Positions 55,099 through 64,000 of a stretch of DNA of 64,000 nt are shown here, piece by piece. Source of the DNA: Colocasia esculenta (taxonomy: Eukaryota > Streptophyta > Magnoliopsida > Alismatales > Araceae). Position 1 is the stretch's first letter. Each line of letters opens with the position of its first letter. Both the position numbers and the translations under genes were made by a program. The notes below the pieces were generated by a model. That model ran no database searches. It was not told the DNA's origin and saw only the letters and a list, made by a program, of their open reading frames with translations. The stretch lies in assembly GCA_014218235.1 (NCBI GenBank), contig JACBKR010000783.1, positions 372,001 through 436,000 of the forward strand, read 5' to 3'.

Positions 55099-57837
55099 TC
55101 AGCACACACAATGTAGACCCTTAGCATACAATATTTTGTAGCTTAATTGAGTTATTTATCTTTTGTCAGGAAAGAAAAGAGCAAAGAAAAGGCCAGTGCA
55201 CCCACTCATTAGCCGATGTTCAATGAATAGCTACTGCAGTGATAGAGACTCTTTGGAATTTCGGCCATGTCATATAGAATTAATGAGGAGAACCCCTTTT
55301 TTCCCGTATGTCAATAATGTTCCAAGACGGCATTCAACATTAGTTTTGTAGAACAGATAATTCTTGGATGGGAAGGGGAAGATCTATTCAAGTTTGGGCG
55401 GACAATTATTCCTTTCACAGCCGATGATGTCGCATTGATACTTGGAGTTCCTTCTGTCGGGCTAGATGTGCCCATTAACGGTCCAGTGCAAAAATCTGTC
55501 CTACATAGTCATTTTTCAAATACTGAAAAGTTTGATAGAGAAGGTATCAAAAAATTGATTCGTGGAATAATAAAGTCCAATGAGGCGGATGACGTGGCCA
55601 ATACTGTGCGGCTTTGGATTCTTCTTCTTTTGAGCACCTTTCTTGCGCCAAGGACCAACTTTACATGTCCTCCCCAAATGCTTCATTGCTTAGATGATCT
55701 AAATAGAGTTAAGGACTTTGCATGGGCTGCTGGTTTTCAGAAACTGATTCTAAACAAGATGGGTGATGCCCATGAAGCAGCCATGAACAATATATGTGGT
55801 GTGAAGACGCTTGCCAAGCGAAATTATAAATCAGATTTGGAGGGCAAGCGCTTTATATATGGTTGTTCTGCATCCTTGTGTGTAAGTTAAACTATTTTTT
55901 TGTCAATGTATTTTAATATTATGTTGAGATGACTCCTAACAATTCTTGTGCACAGGTTTGGTTGTTGGAACACACAAGGCTGCAAACACCAATCAATAAA
56001 ATAGTTTTCCCCCGCATCCTGCGGTGGGAAGGCCAAAAAAGCGGAAAGTCCAAGATATGGCCAAAAATCTTACAACTGACCAAGTATGATCCCCTTTCAT
56101 TGTATTGCTTTTATAGTTTTATTTAATGCTCAATGTTTATGTAATGTGACTTTGGTTGATATTTTGTAGATTTTGTTAAGGTTGATTCCTCACTCTGAAG
56201 AGGAATGGTTGCTTAGTGGGCTGGAGAGCTCCACTAAGGTGGTTGAAGGGGGGGAGGAGGAGGAGGAGGAGGAGGAGGAGGAGGAGGAGAGGCGGGAGAA
56301 GAAGAAAGAGGACAGGAAGGAGAGTGAGGAGACAGGGGAGATGTCTCCATCTAAGTGGAGTACAGTCATGTCAGAAATGCGCAACGAGCTAAGAGGTGTA
56401 GTGTGTAGGATTGAGGAAAGAGATATGCAAACGAGGAGGGAGCTAGAAGAATTTGGAAAAAAGCTTGACTCCCGTTTCAAGCAATTAAAGAGCTACATGG
56501 CTGAAAGGAAGTCCTCCACTACTGCACCTCAAAATGAAGGCAAAGGCATGACAAATATGGGCCAAACTGAAGAAGGAAGAGGCTCATCAACCTCTCCGGC
56601 CCCCATGGATGTTGATGAATTAGAGAAAGTGGTACACATGGCTGTGAATGTGGGAACTCTCAATAGGGAGGAGGAGAAGGAAGAATATGAGGTTCTTGCT
56701 GTGGAGGAGGAGGAGAACCCTGAAGCTACCACTCCAATAAAACATGGCCAGGTAATTCACTATTTTTGTAATATACTTGTTTAGAAGCTACCATTCCAGT
56801 TAATATAATACAATTTCTGGAACCAATTCTTGTTGTAGCAACTCCTTGAGTCCAGGAGAGATTTTTGTGGACATGATTTATTGCCTGAGGAGCAAAAACA
56901 AATTGTCCACTCGTTTCTTTCCCAAAGTATTGATTGGTAAGCTTCACTAATTGTATATTATTGAAGTGTATGGTGAAAAATATTACTTAAACAACTTTTG
57001 TTTGTTGAATAGGTCAAAAGTCATGAACAACAGGTGGGATGGTTATGTGACTCGACAACATGTTCATGACATTCTTTTTGGAAAAGTCATTGTTGATGAT
57101 GTAAGTTCTTATATATTAATGTAATATCATGTATTCAATTTGAGGTATTTAGACTCACCATTACTTGCATTTGAATTTCAGGCAATTGATATTGGTTACC
57201 AATTCCTCATCGAGAAGATGGAGAATTCACCTAATCAGTATCATACATGCACGTATACGCCTGCCCTGTTAGTGCACAGCTTTCAAAGCAGGAAGGCTAA
57301 AATTATGGAGAGGGTAAAAATGATGGAAAGCTCCCTACCTAACATTGCAAGTAAAGCAATTATTGACAAAGTGGATCTCTTATTCTTTGTGTTATATACA
57401 AGCAACCACTGGCACCTGTTAGTGATCGATGTGAAGAAGAAGAGAGCCACTTCATATAATTCAATCAAAGGGAGTTCAAAGTACATGGCTGCGGCAAGAA
57501 GATGGGTAAGTACCAAATACTTTCAACTTCTCCATATGTTGGTCCATTGGAAAAATATGCTAACCTGTGTATGTGTTTGTAGGTTACTCTGATGGATGCA
57601 TTTTTTAAATTTTGTGGCATTATGGATGACCCACTAGAGCTCGTATATGATGATCAGTGCCCAGACCAGTCGTATGATAGTGCAGACTGTGAGCTATTTG
57701 TGATAAAGTTCATGGAAACCATCTCCAGAAAGGGTGAAATAGAGTGGACGTTCAGTCAGGCAGACATGAAATATATGAGGGCTCAATTTGCAATAGAAAT
57801 ATTGACACATCCAAGTGCTAAAAGCTTGACAATGTAA
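54711..57837 (+). pseudogene. Ulp1-like (C48 peptidase) transposon gene, copy 2
   Basis: Exons traced with GT/AG borders: 54711-54993, 55170 to about 55881, 55955-56093, 56171-56752, 56840-56938, 57013-57100, 57181-57505 and 57583-57837. The N-terminal domain has FTADDVALILGVPSVGLDVP. A Glu run coded by a GAG microsatellite (56252-56292) precedes a coiled coil. The protease core keeps His and Asp in NHWHLLVID, Gln in DDQCPDQ and Cys in DSADCELF. A TGA at 54870-54872 and a one-base frame change near 55325 interrupt the N-terminal part, so full-length protein is unlikely unless a later start is used. The family is carried by plant MULE-type elements and related to SUMO proteases. No right terminus is seen before the repeats at 57950. 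Confidence 0.78.
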
Positions 57838-57949
57838 ATCTTCTTTTTTATTCGACAATGTAAATAATCTTTGTGTATTTGACAATGTAAATGTTCTTGG
57901 TGTATATGACAGTTTGTATGTAAATCTTCTTCGTGTATATGATAGTGTT

Positions 57950-58200
57950 GGCTTACCACCCTAACGACCTAAGTGTGATTGAAATACAAAACGTACGTAT
58001 TGTTGTACAAGTCATTGGTGGACAAGTTGTAATTGGGAATTTCAGCGACCCTTTTTTAAGTTGAAATGTCATAACTTTGTTAACAAAAATTGGAACACAA
58101 GAAGTTTTGTACACATAATGCCAAGGTATATGACTTACCACCCTAATGAGCTATGTGTCATCGATATAGAAACGTACATCCTAATATGCAGCACCTGCTG
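57950..58200 (+). repeat. ACCACCCTAA..CGACCTAAG module, two partial copies
   Basis: CCCTAACGACCTAAGTGTGATTG (57959 on) with TTGTACAAGTCATTGG has a close direct partner at 61690-61800 and an inverted partner at 59480-59545 (TTTGTACATCGATACG). A shorter second copy is at 58130-58190. These modules border the word arrays of the 58-64 kb region. Confidence 0.6.
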
Positions 58201-58224
58201 CTCACGTTAATGAACTTAACTGGC

Positions 58225-58425
58225 GTGTGTCGACAGATGCCTAGCGGCTGTCGACAGCTACTGCAGCAATTCTCCCATCCAGAACTGAATTCCTGAACCA
58301 TAGGCTGGGTTGTCGACAGGCTCATCCTGTCTGTCGACACCGTCTGAAGCACATCTACCTTCCAGAACTGAATTCCTGAAGCTTACGCTGTGCTGTCGAC
58401 AGGCGCATCCTGGGTGTCGACAGCA
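58225..58425. repeat. GTCGACAG cluster
   Basis: Six TGTCGACA words lie in 200 bases, with CCAGAACTGAATTCCTGAA occurring twice. An inverted counterpart with TTTCAGTTCTGG is at 63825-63940. Confidence 0.7.
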
Positions 58426-58519
58426 GGTAGAAAGAAACATGAATTTAGATAAACAAGAACATATGCTAGTCTTACACCCACATATGCCTGTCTAATACCA
58501 ACCTTTGCAAATTTACACC

Positions 58520-59345
58520 AACCAACATATGTTCTTGTGAAACTGGTATATGTTGGTGTAAACGTCTATATGTTGGTGTAAATTGATATATGTTGGTTTA
58601 AATGGGCATATGTTGGTGTAAAACAAGCAATAATTGGTGTTAGACAGGCATATGTGGGTGCAAGGCTAGCATATGTTCTTGTGAAACTGGTATATGTTGG
58701 TGTAAATGTCTATATGTTGGTGTAAATTGATATATGTTGGTGTAAATGGGCATATGTTGGTGTAAAACTAGCAATAATTGGTGTTAGACAGGCATATGTG
58801 GGTGCAAGGCTAGCATATGTTCTTGTGAAACTGGTATATGTTGGTGTAAATGTCTATATGTTGGTGTAAATTGATATATGTTGGTGTAAATGGGCATATG
58901 TTGGTGTAAAACTAGCAATAATTGGTGTTAGACAGGCATATGTGGGTGCAAGGCTAGCATATGTTCTTGTGAAACTGGTATATGTTGGTGTAAATGTCTA
59001 TATGTTGGTGTAAATTGATATATGTTGGTGTAAATGGGCATATGTTGGTGTAAAACTAGCAATAATTGGTGTTAGACAGGCATATGTGGGTGCAAGGCTA
59101 GCATATGTTCTTGTGAAACTGGTATATGTTGGTGTAAATGTCTATATGTTGTTGTAAATTGATATATGTTGGTGTAAATGGGCATATGTTGGTGTAAAAC
59201 TAGCAATAATTGGTGTTAGACAGGCATATGTGGGTGCAAGGCTAGCATATGTTCTTGTGAAACTGGTATATGTTGGTGTAAATGTCTATATGTTGTTGTA
59301 AATTGATATATGTTGGTGTAAATGGGCATATGTTGGTGTAAAACC
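58520..59345 (+). repeat. 144-bp tandem repeat array of ATATGTTGGTGTAAA words
   Basis: GCTAGCATATGTTCTTGTG recurs at 58665, 58809, 58953, 59097 and 59241, exactly 144 bases apart. Each unit is itself made of about seven 19-22-base words (CATATGTTGGTGTAAA and variants). About 5.7 units are present and they are nearly identical, so the array expanded recently. Confidence 0.93.
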
Positions 59346-59384
59346 TGGCACCATTTTCTTGTTGCAAAAATTAAACATTGGTTG

Positions 59385-59545
59385 TCGACAGATGCACATC
59401 GCCTGTCGACAGCATACAATTGGTTGTCGACAGGCGCATGCTGGCTGTCGACAGCCAATGCTTTCTTTGGTTTTTTCAGAACTTTGTCCACCAAGGATTT
59501 GTACATCGATACGTATATTTGTATATCGATCACAGTTTACATCAG
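59385..59545. repeat. GTCGACAG cluster and inverted border module
   Basis: Four TGTCGACA words (59385-59455) are followed by an inverted copy of the 57950/61690 module (59480-59545). A purine tract on the minus strand (plus CTCCCCCTTTTC, 59656) then precedes the PTP gene, suggesting that a 3' LTR of that gene's element ends near 59655. Confidence 0.6.
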
Positions 59546-59839
59546 TTTGACACTAGCATATGCCAACAAATTCCTGCTTTACACCAACATATCGATGTCC
59601 ACGCCAAGAGATGCTACTGAAAGTCTAACATGCTGTTTACACCAACATATGCCAGTCTCCCCCTTTTCGACATCATTCACAAAAAAATAAAAGTGCAAGA
59701 TATCATAGTAGACAGTCTAGAGCATTGTAAAAGGTCTCAAGCACAGCCTAGAGCATTACATTGCAAAATATGAAACGTTTACATGTCAGTCCAACATTCC
59801 ATTCCCATTTTCCTTTTAAAAAAAGCATCCTATACATTT

Positions 59840-61129
59840 CTACGGATTGTCCTCCCCAGTTGTAGTGGGACGACATGCACCTTGAGCACCAAAAGACGAA
59901 ATTGTGAAGTTTTGAGCTTGAGGATCTGGAGGATTGTAGAAATTCTTCATCTGTTGAAAATCATCATGAAGTCTCGTCATGCCACTTTCTATGCTATCCA
60001 GATGCCTTTGTAACTGACCATGACTATCCTCAATGGCGTTCAGCCTTGTGTCCACATGCTTCTTGAACTGAAGCAGTTGATCAGCAAGGAATTGTTTCAA
60101 ATCCTCAGCTACTGGAACTTGAGATGCATGCTGAAAGTCTGGATGGGAGTTTAAATGTGGTACATCCTCATCACCACCAGACATGTCCATGTGTTCTTGG
60201 GGTTGCTCCTCTTCACTGTCCTCATCTTCCTCTTCAGCTTCTTGCTCCTCTTCAGCTTCTTGCCCTTTCAGAGTCCGTGTGACTTTCCCGTCAATCAATT
60301 TGTATCCCATCCTTTGGGCTGCGGTTTCATCGTATGCACTTCTTGACTTGAGCTCTTCTTTCTCACCCGCAGTAAGTGGAATCCCAGCATAGGAGATGAT
60401 AGAAGTGATTGGACAAGCGTAAGGCATTGATCTTTTGGGATTACTGTAGCATTTTTTGATGAGGTCAAACATAAGCATTGGCAAATTGATTTGTTCACCC
60501 AGAAGTAAGTAGTACAAAAGATTTTTTTGGAGTTCTGTTACAAGTTCTCTACTCCCATCCTTTGGAGCAATGACGGTAGTGATGATGTGATGAATCATCC
60601 GATGGAGGGGTGGAAATGTGTTTGCATTGAGCTTAGCAATTTTTTGGGTGGAGTCATAGGGCTGCTTTGTGATGACAGTGTGGTACTCAGAAGGATTTAG
60701 ATGGGTGGCAAGAATATGAACCCCCCTGTTGGGTATTTGCAAGGCACGGCTGAAAAGATTGGGGGTGAGTTGAAAGGTAATACCCTTGACTGTGGTGTAG
60801 TAACCCTGCTGATCTGACATCCCCATGTTGTTGAAGAACTCAGTGACAGCCTTTGGGGAATATGTCTTCTGTTCCCTCAAAAAAGGAATCCAACCTTGTT
60901 TTTGGAAGAGGGGTTTCAAGCCATCAAACATGTCTTCAAGGGAGGGAAAATCAACGAATCTCGGCTGCATGATCTTCTTGAACACCCCACGAACCCTAAG
61001 TAGATTCAGGTCCGGTGGGACGTTGAGCTCTGGGTTGCGGTCTGCCCGACGTTTGCTTCGTTGCTCTGCCGGAGCCCTAGAACTGTCGCCGGCTATTGGT
61101 GTTGATCTTCGTTGACGTGTCCGAACCAT
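59840..61129 (-). CDS. PTP-family protein, intact copy
   Basis: ATG 61129 (MVRTRQRRSTPIAGDS) opens 429 codons to 59840. An upstream in-frame ATG at 61288 would add 53 hydrophobic residues that look like translated leader, so the later start is preferred. The core (FKKIMQPRFVDFPSLEDMF, KLNANTFPPLHRMIHHIITT, SMPYACPITSII, SRSAYDETAAQRMGYKLI) matches the copy at 19805-20925. An acidic EEE/DE tract and a C-terminal coiled coil (about residues 355-410) follow. A TTTAAATA sequence on the minus strand (61339-61346) may be its TATA box. The domain is known only as 'putative plant transposon protein'. It is not related in sequence to reverse transcriptase or to DDE transposases. Function is unknown. 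Confidence 0.7.
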   Translation of the reverse strand: MVRTRQRRSTPIAGDSSRAPAEQRSKRRADRNPELNVPPDLNLLRVRGVFKKIMQPRFVDFPSLEDMFDGLKPLFQKQGWIPFLREQKTYSPKAVTEFFNNMGMSDQQGYYTTVKGITFQLTPNLFSRALQIPNRGVHILATHLNPSEYHTVITKQPYDSTQKIAKLNANTFPPLHRMIHHIITTVIAPKDGSRELVTELQKNLLYYLLLGEQINLPMLMFDLIKKCYSNPKRSMPYACPITSIISYAGIPLTAGEKEELKSRSAYDETAAQRMGYKLIDGKVTRTLKGQEAEEEQEAEEEDEDSEEEQPQEHMDMSGGDEDVPHLNSHPDFQHASQVPVAEDLKQFLADQLLQFKKHVDTRLNAIEDSHGQLQRHLDSIESGMTRLHDDFQQMKNFYNPPDPQAQNFTISSFGAQGACRPTTTGEDNP

Positions 61130-61424
61130 CTTCTGGCGTGTAGACGTGAAGATTGAGCGGAAATCGCAGTGGAGCAGATGGATGACAAGGGCGCAGAGAC
61201 AAGAGAGATAGCAGCAGAGGGGGAGGATGGAAATGATGCAGTTGTGGACAGACGAAGGTGGTTTAGGGTTAGAATAGAAATTAGGCAATGTTTGGAGGAA
61301 GGTGATCGGGTGAAGGGTCGTGAGAGGTCTTTACGGTTATTTAAAACCTTTATTAATTGGATACGACAAAGCAAAACCGGCCAGAAACTAAACCGGTTCA
61401 AGTTCTGGAGACAGCATGTTGGCT

Positions 61425-61850
61425 GTCGACAGGTGCAATACATCGGTCGACAGCCGTCCCGTTTTGCCGTGCCATTGTTGCAAACTGTCATGTGTTGGTG
61501 CAAACTTGTATATATTATTGTAAACTGAAATATATTGGTGAAAACTGGCATATATTGGTGTAGACAGCATGTTCGTATAAAATTGGCTATGTGCTAAATA
61601 ACAATAATTGGTGTTTACACCAAAATATGTAGGTGTAAATTGTCATATATTGGTGTAAAGTGTCATATATTGGTGTGAACAACAAAACAATTACTTTATA
61701 CCAACCCTAAGGACCTAAGTTTGATCGATACACAAACGAACGTATCGATGTACAAGTCCTTCGTAGACTTGTTGTAGTTGGTAACTTCACTTATACTTTT
61801 TGAAGTTCACATTTTATAATTTGGTTTCAAAAACAGCAAAACCAAACAGG
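61425..61850 (+). repeat. GTCGAC pair, short GTTGGTGTAAA array and border module
   Basis: Two GTCGACAG words (61425-61455) are followed by eight or so TATATTGGTGTAAA words (61490-61680) and then the border module (61690-61800), which is the direct partner of 57950. This mirrors the left side of the gene only partly. Confidence 0.6.
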
Positions 61851-62400
61851 TGTACGAGCTACTGTAGAAAACTACTCAAGTATTCATAAGATCCACCAAT
61901 CTCACAAATATTTACAACAGAACCTGGGGCATACCCCGAGGTGAACAACACAAAAGTAATATTACACTGCTGGTGCTGCTGACCCTCCACTGGACGACGG
62001 GCGCGAAATCTCTGGATCTCCCTCACCTGGTAGGAGGTAGGGGTGAGCCTCTCGAGTCACTGGCTCAGTAGGGAAACTCCCTAGAAACCGAGCAAACATA
62101 TACAAGTAGCAAAGCAGGAAATGCTACGCTAGCAATTTATAACATTATCTAGCAGGATATAAAACTGTAATTACCACTTATCCTTTGCTGCTCACACGTG
62201 CCTGGCTCACACAAAACCTGTGGCTCCCAACTGAAGGCATCAAACTACAAGCAACGCACACAGAAACCTTGTGTACAACAAACAAACGTAGGGTTTCAGT
62301 CCATTTTCACCCACATATGTGTTCCTACACATGCCATCTACTGTTTAGAAACTCGTCAAGCCGAACACTAACAAGTTGAATCGTCACTCGTCAACACTAA
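61851..62400. other. Unassigned interval
   Basis: No gene, repeat or terminal structure is recognised here. It holds a moderately GC-rich patch (61960-62100) between array regions. Confidence 0.4.
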
Positions 62401-63780
62401 CATATAAGCCTGTCTAACACAAACTCTAAGGGTTTACACCAACATATGACCATTTACAACAACATATATCCATTTACACCGATATATACCAATTTACACC
62501 AACATATACCAGTTTTACAAGAACATGGCTACTCTTACACCCACATATAAGCCTGTCTAACACAAACTCTAAAACTCACTTTGGTAATGGGTTGGAGTTT
62601 GAGTTAACTCCAACCCATGGCTAAAGTTATTCAAGGTTAACTCAATTTTTGCTTTGTGAGTGGGTTAGAAAAAGTTGAGTTAACTCTGTTCCGGGGGTGT
62701 GAGTGGGTTAGAAAAAGTTGAGTTAACTCAAACCTAACTGAGTTAACTTTTTTTTGTTGCCAAAGTCCATTTTGAGTTAACTCTGAGTTAACTTTGAGTT
62801 AACTCTGAATTAACCCTTTACCAAAGTGAGGCTAAGGGTTTACACCACCTTATGACCATTTACAACAACATATATCCATTTACACCAATATATACCAATT
62901 TACACCAACATATACCAGTTTTACAAGAACATGGCTACTCTTACACCCACATATAAGCCTGTCTAACACAAACTCTAAGGGTTTACACCAACTTATGACC
63001 ATTTACAACAACATATATCCATTTACACCAATATATACCAATTTACACCAACATATACCAGTTTTACAACAACATGGCTACTCTTACACCCACATATAAG
63101 CCTGTCTAACACAAACTCTAAGGGTTTACACCACCTTATGACCATTTACAACAACATATATCCATTTACACCAATATATACCAATTTACACCAACATATA
63201 CCAGTTTTACAACAACATGGCTACTCTTACACCCACATATAAGCCTGTCTAACACAAACTCTAAGGGTTTACACCAACTTATGACCATTTACAACAACAT
63301 ATATCCATTTACACCAATATATACCAATTTACACCAATATATACCAGTTTTACAACAACATGACTACTCTTACACCCACATATAAGCCTGTCTAACACAA
63401 ACTCTAAGGGTTTACACCAACTTATGACTATTTACAACAACATATATCCATTTACACCAATATATACCAATTTACACCAACATATACCAGTTTTACAAGA
63501 ACATGGCTACTCTTACACCCACATATAAGCCTGTCTAACACAAACTCTAAGGGTTTACACCAACTTATGACCATTTACAACAACATATATCCATTTACAC
63601 CAATATATACCAATTTACACCAACATATACAGTTTTACAACAACATATGCCAAGTCTTACACCCACATATGCCTGTGTTACACCAACCGTTGCTAGTTGT
63701 ACACCAACATATGCCCATGTACACCAACATATATGCATTTACACCAACATATACTCGTTTACACCAAGATGAAACTTTCA
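62400..63780 (-). repeat. 143-bp tandem repeat array, inverted relative to 58520-59345
   Basis: ATGGCTACTCTTACACCCAC recurs at about 62527, 62933, 63076, 63219, 63362 (GACT variant) and 63505. The spacing is 143 apart from the first gap, which contains a MITE. The unit is the reverse-complement relative of the 144-bp unit (TTTACACCAACATATACCAG), with several consistent differences, so the two arrays expanded separately from a common ancestor. Confidence 0.92.
62573..62832. mobile_element. Tourist-like MITE (260 bp) inside the array
   Basis: The ends AACTCACTTTGGTAATGGGT and the complement of ACCCTTTACCAAAGTGAGGC pair as inverted repeats. TAA flanks both sides (62570-62572 and 62833-62835), the target type of PIF/Harbinger MITEs. 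The interior is full of GAGTTAACTC palindromes. Confidence 0.85.
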
Positions 63781-63824
63781 TTGGTTTTGCCAGATCTGGA
63801 TGGCACAAAGAAAGCATCGGCTGT

Positions 63825-63940
63825 CGACAACCAGCATGTGCCTGTCGACAACCAACACTATGCTTAAGAATTTCAGTTCTGGATGACAGTTCTGCTGCAG
63901 TGGCTGTCGACAGACAATGGTCATCTGTCGACAGCCGATG
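63825..63940. repeat. GTCGACAG cluster near the window end
   Basis: Four TGTCGACA words flank TTTCAGTTCTGGATGACAG, the inverted counterpart of the 58225-58425 cluster. The sequence runs out of the window at 64000 before any terminus. Confidence 0.7.
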
Positions 63941-64000
63941 GTCAATGTTCAGAATAATTTCAACTTCTCCATTCTGTAATTCATTTACATGAAAATGGTA

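Noticed and set aside
58520..63780. CRISPR-like appearance of regularly spaced repeats
   Set aside because: Spacers are themselves repeated and the genome is a plant; this is a higher-order tandem repeat.

Overview
The window is a piece of a flowering-plant nuclear genome, dominated by transposable elements. The evidence is spliced plant-type genes with GT...AG introns, copia and gypsy LTR retrotransposons primed from initiator tRNA-Met, MULE, PIF/Harbinger and CACTA DNA transposons, plant-mobile-domain and Ulp1-like transposon genes, and one intact host gene, an intronless dirigent protein. The high GC content of the dirigent coding sequence hints at a monocot, but the species cannot be settled from the sequence.

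Layout. 1-5442: 3' part of a Ty3/gypsy (Tat-lineage) element with decayed pol, a 33-bp tandem repeat, an antisense gene with its own TATA box, and the 3' LTR. 5443-7840: repeat debris, a small proline-rich ORF with a TATA box, and a fragment of a 'plant transposon protein' (PTP) gene. 7832-12438: a Ulp1-like (C48 protease) transposon gene with in-frame stops. 12439-17142: a minus-strand LTR plus one long PTP reading frame broken by two stops. 17460-20925: a plus-strand LTR, primer-binding site, truncated copia gag and a second PTP gene. 20926-22896: repeat debris. 22897-36409: a tandem array of four LTRs and three internal regions of a gag-only copia element, bracketed by one 5-bp target duplication. 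36410-40800: a GTCGACC repeat and a PIF/Harbinger element whose Myb/SANT gene is split by a 531-bp TRIM. 42601-43354: a CACTA remnant. 45391-46633: a GC-rich LINE-like insertion with a 17-bp target duplication. 47009-51731: a complete MULE with long terminal inverted repeats and a 9-bp target duplication, carrying a mudrA N-terminus joined to a plant mobile domain. 51806-52387: the dirigent gene. 53390-53570: a MULE-type MITE. 53962-57837: a second Ulp1-like transposon gene. 57950-64000: a PTP gene between arrays of 143/144-bp units in opposite orientation, one of them interrupted by a Tourist-like MITE.

The most notable observations are these. (1) The MULE target duplication AAAGCCCCT overlaps a TATAAAAG box, so the element appears to have landed between the core promoter and coding sequence of the dirigent gene and moved them 4.7 kb apart. 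(2) The three-unit gag-only retrotransposon array has one target duplication (GTATC) for the whole 13.5 kb. (3) Several unrelated LTRs carry irregular arrays of short CpG-containing words. (4) The TRIM has tRNA-like A and B boxes across its LTR/PBS junction. Many coding sequences are broken by single-base homopolymer changes. Some of these may be read errors, so pseudogene calls that rest only on indels are tentative. All boundaries were found by reading the sequence; no alignment or database search was run.
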